Shown: one piece after another, positions 49,001 through 56,700 of the stretch
Numbering within the stretch: the first letter of the stretch is position 1
Layout: each line of letters starts with the position of its first letter
NCBI GenBank assembly: GCA_009617715.1
Contig: VTFK01000044.1
Coordinates: 186,001 to 250,000, forward strand
DNA from: Plectrocnemia conspersa
Lineage: Eukaryota > Arthropoda > Insecta > Trichoptera > Polycentropodidae
Length of the DNA: 64,000 bases
Direction: 5' to 3'
Program-made: the position numbers and the translations under genes
The notes under the pieces: generated by a model
What the model was told of the DNA's origin: nothing
Database searches by the model: none
What the model saw: the letters and a program-made list of their open reading frames with translations, nothing else

Positions 49001-49373
49001 ATGCTGATTCTTTCGCGACGCTATTTTTAATTTTTATTGGATCAACACTTTTGGTAGTATTATCTAGTGTTTTTTTTTTATTAAATTTAGTACATATGTA
49101 TGACCCTGAAGAAGCGCATTCATAATATTTGATTTTCGAACGTGACGAAATGCAGTCTTTAGAGATCAGGTTAATACTATATTCGCTTACCTGAGGAAGT
49201 AATCGTGCACAAAGTCTTGGTGTTCGTCGAGCCAGGCTTCCGTTCTCGCACACTCGGCATCGTAGCAGCGCCGCCCTCCGCCACCAGCGCCCCCCGAGCC
49301 GCCGCCCCGGGGGCCCACACCGCCCCCGCCCGCGGCATCCCCGCCCCCTGCTCGATGCTGTGCACCTGCAGGC
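16609..49373 (-). CDS. Pde11: Pde11-type dual cAMP/cGMP phosphodiesterase, 18 exons, 5' end missing
   Basis: Hydrolyses cAMP and cGMP to 5'-AMP and 5'-GMP in the cytosol. Eighteen exons (listed separately) give 976 residues plus stop with every phase agreeing. Numbered from the first complete codon: Gly-rich start, conserved [17 protein letters not shown] at about 44-61, GAF-A about 170-345, GAF-B about 355-520, catalytic domain about 555-850, acidic Ser-rich tail to 976. Both GAF domains keep the NKxnFx3DE motif ([26 protein letters not shown]). Catalytic residues seen: H626 and H630 in YHNWRH, H666 and D667 in CHDLDHRG, D782 in TVCDLAA, and the nucleotide-binding Q835 and F838 in KMQVGFID. 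It resembles insect Pde11 more than PDE5/6: the linker [15 protein letters not shown] is Pde11-specific to my knowledge, and there is no CaaX end. The first coding exon(s) lie upstream of 49373 and were not found. Confidence 0.95.
17077..17160 (-). CDS. Pde11: Pde11 exon: nucleotide-binding Gln
   Basis: Residues 821-848, [18 protein letters not shown] then [10 protein letters not shown]. Contains the invariant purine-contacting Gln and the Phe of the hydrophobic clamp. Both ends are in phase 0. Confidence 0.95.
17249..17480 (-). CDS. Pde11: Pde11 exon: third metal Asp
   Basis: Residues 743-820. Holds [17 protein letters not shown] (metal-binding Asp) and [18 protein letters not shown]. Acceptor follows a run of T; donor is ATT|GTAAGT. 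Confidence 0.95.
17925..18070. repeat. GGCCA-ended dispersed repeat, degraded copy 2
   Basis: G-rich start, then TTTTAAATATTTTGAATCTA and ATGAAATCGAAATATTAAAA in the same order as the other copies, but the GGCCA ends are worn. Confidence 0.4.
18915..19320. repeat. Tandem repeat, about 197-base unit, two full copies plus a stub
   Basis: The block CTCCTGGTAG-TT-TGACAAAAAACCCGTACAAAA occurs at about 18949 and again at about 19138. Each is preceded by AGCTAC/AGCTCCACTACCT and followed by a related AT-rich stretch ending AATTAAAA-(A)TAAATTA. A third start (GTCTGCTTCACAG) appears at about 19301. Confidence 0.65.
19750..20210 (+). mobile_element. Non-LTR retrotransposon 3' fragment
   Basis: The frame from 19756 reads [19 protein letters not shown], then RRIYGAIYE and [10 protein letters not shown], ending at a stop at 19948. 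This is the well-known C-terminal segment of insect non-LTR ORF2 proteins ([29 protein letters not shown]). Further matches continue out of frame. It is a dead, 5'-truncated copy. Confidence 0.75.
20345..20432 (-). mobile_element. End of an unclassified DNA element
   Basis: Read on the minus strand it starts CAGAGCCGGCCCGAGGGGCA and continues with GGCGATCGCCTGGGGCG, then AGACTTGTGGGGTGCC. GC-rich CAG-GCCGGC termini like this are typical of widespread animal DNA transposons (hAT or related). The other end is not visible. Confidence 0.45.
20445..20499. repeat. Near-perfect 23-bp inverted repeat (hairpin)
   Basis: The left arm 20445-20467 and right arm 20476-20499 are complementary apart from one extra T/A pair, with an 8-base AT loop. 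The arms contain ACTAGTAGA. It lies just beside the CAGAGCCGGC element end. Confidence 0.85.
20800..20875. repeat. GGCCA-ended dispersed repeat, copy 3 (right part)
   Basis: Carries the right-hand blocks ATTAAAAAACGACCACTGAC and TGGCCAAATTTTACCCC. The left part is missing or diverged. Confidence 0.55.
21245..21350. repeat. GGCCA-ended dispersed repeat, copy 4
   Basis: Runs from TTAAATTTGGCCAGAAAAAT to GACTGGCCAACTTTTGCCCC. It is the copy in which the right end is clearest. Confidence 0.65.
21482..21670 (-). CDS. Pde11: Pde11 catalytic exon ([15 protein letters not shown])
   Basis: Residues 680-743. Contains [20 protein letters not shown] and [15 protein letters not shown], part of the catalytic pocket wall. 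Confidence 0.95.
21805..21914 (-). CDS. Pde11: Pde11 catalytic exon (metal site HD)
   Basis: Residues 644-680. Contains [19 protein letters not shown], whose first His and Asp bind the two active-site metals. Confidence 0.97.
21994..22248 (-). CDS. Pde11: Pde11 catalytic exon (YHNWRH)
   Basis: Residues 559-643. Starts the catalytic domain and carries [20 protein letters not shown] followed by HAFN, with the general-acid and metal-binding His residues. Confidence 0.97.
22612..22662 (-). CDS. Pde11: Pde11 mini-exon between GAF-B and catalytic domain
   Basis: Seventeen codons, [17 protein letters not shown], the conserved linker helix. Acceptor is TTCAACAG and donor is CGA|GTAAGT. Confidence 0.9.
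22812..22961 (-). CDS. Pde11: Pde11 GAF-B exon with NKFDE motif
   Basis: Residues 492-541, from [17 protein letters not shown] to KQSVTLD. The GAF signature motif is intact. Confidence 0.95.
23029..23163 (-). CDS. Pde11: Pde11 GAF-B exon
   Basis: Residues 447-491, containing [20 protein letters not shown] and [18 protein letters not shown]. Confidence 0.95.
23231..23294 (-). CDS. Pde11: Pde11 GAF-B exon (short)
   Basis: Residues 425-446, [18 protein letters not shown] followed by TTGE, the GxxG-V turn of the GAF fold. Confidence 0.92.
23356..23453 (-). CDS. Pde11: Pde11 GAF-B exon
   Basis: Residues 393-425, [20 protein letters not shown] and a short acidic loop. Ends in AG|GTAAGA, phase 2. 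Confidence 0.92.
23538..23786 (-). CDS. Pde11: Pde11 exon: end of GAF-A and inter-GAF helix
   Basis: Residues 310-392. Contains [16 protein letters not shown] (GAF-A signature), [16 protein letters not shown], and the long connecting helix ending LIQCQRVQ. Confidence 0.97.
23864..23971 (-). CDS. Pde11: Pde11 GAF-A exon
   Basis: Residues 274-309, [20 protein letters not shown] then [16 protein letters not shown], a cyclic-nucleotide pocket segment. Confidence 0.97.
24505..24585. mobile_element. Fragment related to the TTAA MITE at 47972-48221
   Basis: Aligns with 48158-48225: TAGGTGTCATCCGCGGTCAA here against AAGTGTCATCCGCGGTTAA there, followed by a worn TTAA end. Only one end is clear. Confidence 0.5.
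27745..27805. repeat. Partial hairpin MITE (half of the 38086 element)
   Basis: CCCTTTCGCTCTCTCGCGTG then TTAAGTGACGAGAGTGAG matches the left arm of the element at 38086-38249. The right arm is absent. Confidence 0.6.
28400..28510. repeat. GGCCA-ended dispersed repeat, copy 5
   Basis: Runs from TTGAATTTGGCCAGAAAAAT through ATGCATGTCATTTAATGAAA to GAATGGCCTACTTTTGC. Confidence 0.65.
29478..29720. repeat. Two head-to-head copies of a dispersed repeat
   Basis: 29478-29545 reads CACGACAATCCCAG...GACAATAATACAACTCGACA on the plus strand. The reverse complement of 29582-29718 reads the same blocks and continues CGCCAGCGAAGACTCTC and GCAGCATCTACAT. Together they form a large inverted repeat. Other copies are at 30715-30870 and 62580-62815. 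Confidence 0.7.
30715..30870 (+). repeat. Dispersed repeat copy (ACAACTCGACACGCC family)
   Basis: Contains CATGACAATCCCAGCCAACA, ATAATACAACTCGACACGCC and GCGAAGACTCTCC, followed by CATTTCAACTCCACTGCC, in the same order as the 29582 and 62700 copies. Confidence 0.7.
32172..32265. repeat. (TA)n microsatellite, about 94 bp
   Basis: Uninterrupted TA dinucleotides. Open frames seen across it on both strands (Tyr-Ile repeats) are artefacts. Confidence 0.98.
32338..32410 (-). pseudogene. tRNA-Thr-like relic, probably a SINE head
   Basis: On the minus strand the sequence shows an A-box-like AGCGATAGTCCGTAAG, an anticodon region GACTTGTAACC (TGT, Thr) and a B-box-like GGGCTCGAGCC. The acceptor stem does not pair and the T-stem is imperfect, so it is not a working tRNA. 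Its place beside a simple repeat fits a tRNA-derived SINE. Confidence 0.45.
32700..32840. repeat. Dispersed repeat pair, copy 1 (with 35590-35770)
   Basis: Shared blocks include ATGAATGACGG-AT(T)A, TTTTAAATGTTACGCCTG, ACTTGTCGC and AACA(A)GGTAATAAATA, then a GTTAGAGAT block. Order and spacing are kept. Confidence 0.65.
35040..35115. repeat. Short repeat shared with 48475-48560
   Basis: Both contain GCGTTCT, a GACGTCA/GAGGTCA block, and GAATAAGGGAYGCAATCGCG in the same order. Confidence 0.5.
35216..35440 (+). repeat. Dispersed repeat, 5' part of the 62580-62815 family
   Basis: GATGCAATTGGCCCATC, TGTAATCCGCCAGAGCTGTC and GACCCGCATCCACACGAAAG correspond to blocks at 62583-62690 in the same order. 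Confidence 0.55.
35590..35770. repeat. Dispersed repeat pair, copy 2 (with 32700-32840)
   Basis: Carries the same blocks as copy 1 with small insertions; TTTTAAATGTTACGCCTGCA and CTTGTCGCGCATGGG are the clearest. Confidence 0.65.
36149..36241 (+). mobile_element. Non-LTR reverse transcriptase fragment
   Basis: The frame GTC AGA GTA... reads [20 protein letters not shown], the classic RT block (GVPQGSVLGPLLFLLFIND), ending soon after at TAA. About 30 codons survive. Confidence 0.75.
37275..37425 (-). CDS. Pde11: Pde11 GAF-A exon
   Basis: Residues 223-273. Contains [14 protein letters not shown], then [20 protein letters not shown] and PDAYK. Confidence 0.97.
37426..39999 (-). other. Pde11 intron (2.6 kb)
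   Basis: Contains the 164-bp palindromic MITE at 38086-38249. Otherwise AT-rich with nothing I recognise. Confidence 0.75.
38086..38249. mobile_element. Palindromic hairpin MITE, 164 bp
   Basis: Starts GCGCGTACAGTGAGATACAT and its reverse complement starts GCGCGTACGGCGAAAAACAT. Both continue with TCCCTTTCGCTCGCTCGCGT, TTAAGTNACGAGAGTGAGTG. The whole unit is two long inverted arms of about 70 bases around a short centre. Related copies are at 42814-42980 and 27745-27805. Confidence 0.85.
40000..40154 (-). CDS. Pde11: Pde11 GAF-A exon
   Basis: Residues 172-223. Contains [34 protein letters not shown] and the start of the following loop. Phase 2 end, AG|GTGAGT. Confidence 0.95.
40155..43286 (-). 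other. Pde11 intron (3.1 kb)
   Basis: Holds the second hairpin MITE (42814-42980). Open frames around 41280-41555 do not resemble a known protein. The rest is AT-rich. Confidence 0.75.
42814..42980. mobile_element. Palindromic hairpin MITE, second copy
   Basis: Left arm begins GCGCGTACGGTGAGATACGT and continues with TCCCTTTCGCTCATTCGCGT. The right arm mirrors it as far as the Ct-rich block, but its outermost bases (after GGGAATGCATTTCACTG) have diverged. Confidence 0.8.
43287..43497 (-). CDS. Pde11: Pde11 exon: N-terminal region ([11 protein letters not shown])
   Basis: Residues 101-171. Contains [18 protein letters not shown] and IDGTPTFLS, a Gly/Ala/Ser-rich loop, and [10 protein letters not shown] leading into GAF-A. 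Confidence 0.95.
43632..43751 (-). CDS. Pde11: Pde11 exon: N-terminal region ([11 protein letters not shown])
   Basis: Residues 61-101. [18 protein letters not shown], then a Pro/Ser/Gly-rich piece. The donor is AAG|GTCAGA; the nearby GTAAGG would end the exon two bases out of phase with the next exon, so it was rejected. Confidence 0.92.
45020..45420 (+). mobile_element. Non-LTR ORF2 fragment (endonuclease end plus RT)
   Basis: 45037-45190 encodes [20 protein letters not shown] then DKCFPRKK, like the segment between endonuclease and RT in Jockey-type elements. After an internal loss, 45272-45405 encodes [20 protein letters not shown] and then [13 protein letters not shown] finger motifs. 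Internally deleted and dead. Confidence 0.75.
45781..45831. repeat. (TA)n microsatellite
   Basis: Uninterrupted AT/TA dinucleotides of about 50 bp; first of three tracts within 260 bp. Confidence 0.98.
45915..45961. repeat. (TA)n microsatellite
   Basis: Uninterrupted TA dinucleotides, preceded by a short (TG)n stretch. Confidence 0.98.
45974..46038. repeat. (TA)n microsatellite
   Basis: Uninterrupted TA dinucleotides of about 65 bp, separated from the previous tract by only a dozen bases. Confidence 0.98.
47215..47375 (-). mobile_element. tRNA-derived SINE-like repeat, copy 1
   Basis: On the minus strand: GTAGACTAGTAGTATAAGTC (A-box region), ACACTTGAAAGATCTAGGTA then CAAATCCCATATGAA (B-box region), followed by a non-tRNA body ending near TGATCGGTCATCACAGAAT. 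The same head, body and tail recur at 62910-63030 in the same orientation. Confidence 0.6.
47972..48221. mobile_element. piggyBac-like MITE, 250 bp with TTAA duplications
   Basis: TTAA at 47968-47971 and 48222-48225 flank the unit. The left end is CCCTTTCACTGCCGTTGATG. The right end, reverse-complemented, is CCCTTTAACCGCGGATGACA. TTAA duplication with CCCTTT ends is the piggyBac-superfamily signature. There is no coding capacity. Confidence 0.75.
48475..48560. repeat. Short repeat shared with 35040-35115
   Basis: Contains GCGTTCTCGAG, TGACGTCA and GAATAAGGGATGCAATCGCG, as at 35045-35100. Confidence 0.5.
48740..48980 (-). mobile_element. Non-LTR reverse transcriptase fragment
   Basis: Minus-strand pieces in order: [34 protein letters not shown] (frame-shifted), and [11 protein letters not shown], a worn version of the RT catalytic YADD box. 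Spacing between the pieces is too short, so internal deletions are present. Confidence 0.7.
49191..49373 (-). CDS. Pde11: Pde11 most upstream exon seen (Gly-rich, [10 protein letters not shown])
   Basis: Follows the acceptor CTGTTTTTTAG. One base completes a codon from an unseen exon, then 60 residues: a Gly/Ala-rich, CpG-rich stretch and [20 protein letters not shown]. No in-frame ATG exists in it, so translation starts further upstream. Donor is CAG|GTAAGC. Confidence 0.9.
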
Positions 49374-50114
49374 CTAAAAAACAGAAAAAACAATAATTAG
49401 TAACTTAGTCAGTTAGAGACATGGTAATAATAATAATAATAATATTAATATAAACAAGAAAGTGAAGATTTTAAAGATTTCACGCACAGATAAAATAGTA
49501 TTTGTCTATTTACTACTGCATTAAAATACTAAAAAATAAGCACTACAAAATGAGCATATGATTTGATTTTTTTGGATTGTAAAATAGTGTTTTAATCGAC
49601 ACTAGATCATATTTCTGTTGTACAGATTATATGTAATGGTGCATATTATATGAACCTGAGATAATGCATTCCATTAAAATTTCAATATTGTCAATTCAAC
49701 TGTTTTTTGCATAATTTTTATTAGGCAATAACAAATAATCAGTTTCCACCCCAAATTGTCGCATTGGCGATGATAGAGAACATGAGAAAAAGAGATACAC
49801 TTTTTTTTTAAATTTATATTTTGTTATCATAGTAATGTATGGTTAAGTTTTTATGACATTTAAAATAATTTTTGTAACTGTAATAATAATTTCACTGATA
49901 TGAATTTTTTTCAATAAATATTTGATAAAGCTACATATAATAAAATACTGTTTAGTTAAGAAATTCCATTTCATGACATATTTTAGAACAAGAACATCAC
50001 TTCATTTTGATTATGAATTGAATAACAAAGTGCTTTATCGCACAGAAGTGGTAACCGATTTGGGTGTTCTATTTAAAGCTTCCCATTTTCAATAACAATT
50101 CAATTAAAAAAAAT

Positions 50115-50400
50115 TTTCTGTTCTAGAATTATAAATTATTGCATTATTGAGATTCGCTGTGCAAGATTTTCTTTAGATAATTTATAAAATAACAATATTC
50201 TGCAAATTAATACCGTTCCTATTTTTTTAAATGTCTGAACTGATGTAGGCGAAACGTTTTTGAGCTTTTGTGCTAGCTACTCTATCGTTAATCTCGGACC
50301 TGCTTTGACGGCAGCCCTAATATCCTCACTAACAACCCCTAATGTAGATATTTTTTGTCAAAATTCCCGATTGAAGTGTTTTATTTAAAGCGAAATATTT
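50115..50400 (-). mobile_element. Decayed mariner-like transposase fragment, copy 2
   Basis: Minus-strand pieces SSDI/VQTFKKIGTVLICRI then NLAQRISIM follow the second helix-turn-helix and the region after WVPHEL of mariner transposase. It aligns block by block with the relic at 4300-4700, in the same orientation. Confidence 0.65.
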
Positions 50401-52359
50401 ACATATTCCACTAGCATCACTAGCCTTAAAAATGTTTGAATTAATTGAGGAGCTCAATGACACAGTGTGCCTTGTAATATATATGTAATTTTTTGCGCAT
50501 AATGTATTATAAATTCATGAATTTTATTTGGGTAGTATTTTCATTCTCTGTAATTCTTAAATTTGCTAAGTATGTAATATGTTTCTGTAGCTGCTAGTGA
50601 AATATATAGCTGTTAGCTTTACTAAATGTAATTGATGTCGAAAGTAAACCATTTGGTTGAATGTTAATTATCTGAGTTTCACACTTAAATGTTTACACGG
50701 CTTTGTTAGCGGAGCGTTATGAAAATTAATTTAATTAACACACGTACTCACTGTAGTTATTTTTTTATATTTTTTTTTGATTACAGTGTATCGTTATATA
50801 TTATATGCAAATTTACAACAAAATTAACGCTGAATAAACATTTCAAAATTGATATTTTTTTGCTGAGCGACAAAAAAACACACATAAAGACCCTTAACGC
50901 GAAAAAAACGTTATAAGCGAGATACGCTTTTGATTAATGACTTTCTTCGCCGAGAGTGAGGTTTATTACGGAATATCCACCCTCGTCGTTCTTCGGTACC
51001 AATTTATAATATCGGGGCAAAGAAACGAGCCGTGAAATAAAACGAATAGCCCGGAAAATATTTACCAACGGCGAAAAATTAATCACCAACAACAACACAA
51101 AAAAAGTGTGTGTAGTGCGTGTAAGTATTTTTTCAAAATTTAATTAAATTAAGCGCTAAAGAGTCCACGGATCTGTTAATAATGCGATCGGGCTAAAACC
51201 CGTTAAAAGTTTAACGGGAAAACTTGGGAAAATATGTGTCGGGGCGTTAGTGAAGCTAATTTGCGCACTAAAATGTCTTAAAGGGAATGAAGTGATTTAG
51301 GGTAAATCAATATTTACATTTCATACTATTTAACTAGTTTATCCGTTAGATAATCAATGGAGAATTTACACAACTGACAATTGATTTGTTACTTTAAGAG
51401 TAACTTAATATAAAAAATAACGTAATGGAATAATATGAATAATAATAAAAAATATATATGTACCTAATATTATTCATTCAGATAACTGATTACAATGTAA
51501 TGTAATTAATAAGCGCTCAAAAGCAAATACGTTTTAAGTTACAATTACAAAGCATTGCTCAATGATATTTTATACCTTAAACTAGATAATATTCCACTTT
51601 CACTATGTTAAGAACCTGCGTGTTGTTGCTACTAATTAACTATATAGTATAATACAGAATGGCACATCAATCAGTAATTTGATATATTTTATAGCATTAA
51701 ATTATATATTGAACGATGCTATATGTTCTATTATATATTATACATATATAGTAAACGTATTTGTATAATATAACTGTTCTTGTTAGTCAAAGGTTCAGCG
51801 CCTTTTCAGCTAAACAAAGGCGTTTTCAGGCAAGACATAAATCTTTAGCAGAAAAGATTCGTTTTATAGAAATTTGCTTCTGCTACTACCTAAGGTCCTG
51901 CGCATATAAATCTTGACAGCTGGGTAATTTTTTAGCATCCGTCAGCGAACAGGGTTGCGATTGCGAAAACTCGGCCTAAAAGGTTAAGGGTTCATCCTTG
52001 AAACGTAAAAAAACCCTTGGTAGCACATAACCAAAATGGCTTTCCTCCCAGGATGATTTGCCATTTTAATACTATTAGCTAGTATAGTGATTCATATATC
52101 GATATATCTACACTATGTACAGTAGAGTGCTAAAAAATGCATCACATCTCGAAACCATAAGAATTTTATATTATATATATCTGTTATCCATGATCAGACT
52201 TTTAGGCAGACTTTAGCCAATTAACAGTTAGCTATAATAGTGAAAATATTTATAAAAAATATAATGCTTAATCATCCACAATTTAGATTAAGTAAAAAGT
52301 TTATTATTATTGTGCATTCGCTAACTGGGTTATTTACAAGACTAAATTTTTAGTCTGTC

Positions 52360-53065
52360 GGTTGTAACTAGTGTTTCTTATCGATAATTATTTCTCGGAA
52401 TAAATTCTTAATACTTAAATTTGTACAAATATTTTAAATTGTTTTACAATGCATTTTAAATGGAGGGTTTAAAAACATACACATGTCGGGTTCATCACCT
52501 GAATCACTCTTCTATCTATAATTCGATGAATAGATTGACGCATATCATCATAAAAAAGGCAATTTACACTCGCGATAAAATAATTTTTTTAGCATTAAAG
52601 AAAAAATGGGTTTCTGCGCTTAAAAAAGAACACCGTTGGGAGACCACTTAACGGATTAAATACGCGCCATAAATCATAAAGGATTAAGATTAATCGCACA
52701 TAGCCGTCTCTAATCTGTATTATAATTAGTGTTTGTTATTGATAATTATTTATCGGAAAAATGTGAAATTAAGAATTTTCAAAACCTTCTCTTGTTGATT
52801 TTAAAACTTGTATAAATATTTTTAAATGTTTTTTAACTGCTGCATAAGAAACGGTGGGTCCGTACATGATGTTTAAAACATGCACATGTCGGATTCATCA
52901 AATGAATCACTAGATGAATAGATTAACGTTTATCATCATAGAAAAGTGCACGTTCGACTTGCGATACAATAATTAGGTTTTAGTGCTTACAAATAAACAC
53001 GGTTATGAGACCATTAAACGGATTAAATACGCGCCATAAAGCATAAAATATTAAGATTAGTTGCA
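52360..53065. repeat. Tandem duplication, about 362-base unit, two copies
   Basis: Copy 1 (about 52360-52721) and copy 2 (about 52722-53065) share TAGTGTTT-TTA-CGATAATTATTT, ACATGTCGG-TTCATCA, GATGAATAGATT, and GGATTAAATACGCGCCATAA in the same order. The copies differ by many substitutions, so the duplication is old. Confidence 0.85.
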
Positions 53066-53564
53066 TTAAGAGTAAATAACGCGCGTAGCCTTATCGGATA
53101 ATGGAAATTAAAATTTATAAAAATTCGCCACCCACGTTCCGCCAAAAAGAGGCGGACCATAATATAAATAATTATTAAATTAATTTACTTTATATGGCTT
53201 TTGGAACGAATCGACACAAGTTTTAAATTGTGCTTTGATATAGTGTTTTGAAATACGAGCACATTTTCGAAACGAATTATGCTCGTAAGTTCAACTATAT
53301 TCTGGAATGGAAGGTATTCACTTTATAGACGCAACGGCGAAGACGTTAGATTATAAAACTGTTCTAGACTTTTTCCATCCCTTCGATGTTAAAGTACTTA
53401 AGCTCAAACTTGGACTGATACTCAACACTCTTATATTGAAAAAATAATTATTAATGCTTTTTTTTATTAATTTAATAAATGCAGTAAAGATAAGTTAAAA
53501 TAAAATAAATTAAATTTGTACTTTAATAAAATATTTAAGAATGAGAGGAAAAACGAGGAAAAAT

Positions 53565-53740
53565 ATATTGGACTGGCCCTGGAAAGTCCTTAATTAAACC
53601 AATAGAATATCTTTTGGATAATAAGGAAAAAAGGTTGCGCAATTCAACGAGCAAACAAAAACCTTTAGAAATTATTAAAAGAGTATGCTACAATGTACTG
53701 GAATTCGAACTAGCTAAATCACTGATTAATTTCATGCTTT
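53565..53740 (+). mobile_element. Tc1-like transposase C-terminal fragment
   Basis: Reads ILDWPWK, a frameshift, then KPIEYLLDNKEKRLR and further residues, matching the Tc1 motif L-WPPQSPDLNPIENLWD---R-R before the final catalytic residue. The remainder of the gene is not recognisable. Confidence 0.65.
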
Positions 53741-56700
53741 TCTCTGTTTATTTCAGTATAAAAACAAGTATTTTTTAATTTTTCTCAAATTTATTTATTT
53801 ATCGGTTTATAAAGGTTTTTATTTTATATTTATGTGTATAATACTTAAATAAACATAGAGAAAAAAATATACCATATTTTTAGTTATATACTAAATATAA
53901 TGATTTATTTTTTGCATGCTACTATATGTATATATTATACAAGTAAGTTCATAGTTGAATAAAATTATGAAATGTTGTATATTTTATGTAATAATAAAGG
54001 CGAGAGTAGGGTGAGAAAAATATTGCTATCGCTGTAAAAGCGTTAAGATAAAACAAAAACTACGCCAGCTACTGCTGCAAACGCTACGTTAGCCAAGATT
54101 TACTTTCTCTAAAGCTGCAGATAAGAGGACACTTGCCCTCATTCGGGACGTTTAAATGGAGTCTAGCTTAATATTTAATAAAAAAGCTGGCTTCCAGGCG
54201 CAATTTCAGAATTAGTGTTATGCGAGCTTAAAAAACTCGCTGTGAATTTTTTAAGTGGATTGCAAAATAACTGGTAAGTTTATTATTCATATAATATTTT
54301 AAAAACATGACTATTATAATTAACTCCTTCTAAGAAAGCAGTCAAACATTTACTTTTTCTTAAAGAATTTTTTTAAACGAGTAACGAATTTTTAATTTTT
54401 ATATAAATGAAGTAGTGATTTTTTAATGTTTTGAATAGTTGCTATTATCAAACATGATCAGACAAGCTAATAAATTTAGCCGAGATATTTAAAAGATCTA
54501 TTTTGAAAGCAAGTTTTATGTCAAAATAATTAAAACTACTTTTATAAATTAAAACACCGCATAAATGACAAAAAATATATTTTTGTTTTGAATTTGAAAT
54601 TAATTTTCAAATTCTATTTAAAAAAATTTTTGTCTTCCTTACTATTTTCTGTGAATTTTTGAATTTATTATAAACTGATTTTTTTTATAAAAAATATTTA
54701 AATTTAAATTTAATTTTTAGTTTTTGTTATTTTAAATTATAATATGCAAAAAAATATTAATTTTTTTTTTAATTTGGTAAAATGATTTAAGCTAAGCATT
54801 GGTGTAAGATTGATTTTAATAACTTACATAATACAAGTTAACTAGAAAGCAAGTGACTTATCTCACTGTCAAAATAAGCTATAATTGGATCACGTTGAAC
54901 GACGAAACTTGCTGATTAAATTATAAGCTGATTAAAAATACTGGGTAATCTAATTAAAATGTAGATCAATGTAAAATAATTGACATTGTCCATTATCATA
55001 ATCCCCAACTTAAGTGTTTTAAATTTGCATTTATTATTTATTAAATATTTTTAAAATATAAAAGCAGAAAATTACACTAATTTGCCAGATCTTTAAGCTC
55101 GAAATTGCAAATTTCTATTGCAACGAATGCCATTTTATATTAAATATCGATTAGAGTGACACATTACAACATTTTCTATTCAAGTTGAATTTTCCCTGAT
55201 TGATTGATGACTCAGTAATTCATTGATCAAATTGACATTGATCGCAGACGTCGCCAGTCACACAAATCATCCGAAATATGACATATGACACTATTACGTA
55301 ATACAATTCATATTGGAAGGGACCATAAATCGATGAAAATGAATGTCAGCACATTAGAGAAGCGCTGGAAATGCGCATTAGGAATCCAGTCCATAAAAAA
55401 TGTCGATTGCTGCGGCAACAAAAGATTCTAAAGGGTAAAAAAAAATTTTGGCACCATATTCGTCCTTCCAACCCGACGAACTTGAAACTGTTCCAAATCG
55501 GAACGATACGTGCAACAGGGTGGGAAAGGAGTTGTTTTCACTCGGATTCTATTAAAGATTATATCTGCACAGGACAATGGCATATGAGAAATATTTTTAT
55601 ATATTCCACACAATATATATATATATATACAAGTCTCCACATTTGATTATTATATATGAAAAAAATGTGAATATTAAAGTTTTTTTTGTTAATATATATA
55701 TAGTAATAAATACAAATTGTTTTTATTATAATATATTCATTTATATTTTTTAAACACACCATGGAGTGCCAAGGTTGTCTTATATGGAAACATATTTTTC
55801 GCGACCTTCTACAGCTGCGCACATATTTCTCGCCCGCGAAATATTGAAAAATGGTGGAAAATCTTGAATTTCAGCCACCGACGGGAAATAAGAATGATGT
55901 ACGACTTTCTCGGCGAAAACTGAGTACACATTGGCAACATAATACCGCGTGGCTTGTTTAAAATAAAGCCTTTCTCCCTTTTTAATACATAGACATACAT
56001 ATTTAGCCGGGGGTTGTCGAGATTCGGTGTTGTTTTACTGCTTTGTGTTTCGTTGCTAAAGTGAATAATTGCCAATTTGTTGGCAACGTAGTTGATTAAA
56101 AATTTGAAGATGATCGATTGCCTAATTTTTTTTGTACAGCACGCAAAATAAAAATACACAAAGTATTTTGTTATATGAATAAATTGGTAGCGTGAAACAA
56201 TGGTAGCTTTTAATCATTTTTTTCTATTTTATAACATAAAATGTATCATAAAAACCGTTCGTCGCCTCGATGATATAGTTTTTGTATTTCTTGCCAACTT
56301 GAATAAAAACATGTGTTATTTTAAAAGGTCAACCGAAAAAAGGTTTTCTCGATATTTTGAATAAAGCAACTATAAATAGTCAATATTTTTATATTATCTC
56401 GTATATAAATCGCTATATAGCATCTGTGACAGTCTGTGTTGGCATTTATTTGACGCTAAAACGTCACATGCTTCGACTATTATGCGTTACTTAAAGTTAA
56501 GTTTTTTTTTGTGGTTATAATAATTAGACTAGAGACCAGAATGTTGTCTCTTTGATTAAAACGCAGCATAATTTGTTTCAAGAGCATAACCATATTACAA
56601 TTTGTATTAAATGGACAGGCAAATTAATAATAAAAAGTTGAGTTATAAAGAGTCTCATTAAAATACCTTACGGCGATAAATTTAAATCTGAAAGTGTCGC

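Larger units (their letters stand above)
43752..49190 (-). other. Pde11 intron (5.4 kb) rich in mobile-element relics
   Basis: Contains a non-LTR fragment on the plus strand (45020-45420), three long (TA)n tracts (45781-46038), a tRNA-derived SINE (47215-47375), a TTAA-flanked MITE (47972-48221), and a minus-strand RT fragment (48740-48980). A stretch at 46480-46870 is open on both strands for 75-130 codons but matches nothing I know. Confidence 0.75.

Noticed and set aside
49177..49365. Ala/Gly-rich ORF with an internal ATG in the first Pde11 exon seen
   Set aside because: Out of frame with the conserved [10 protein letters not shown] stretch and the following exons.
55809..56159. 116-codon minus-strand ORF
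   Set aside because: No motif, no promoter or splice evidence, and AT-rich composition like the surrounding DNA.
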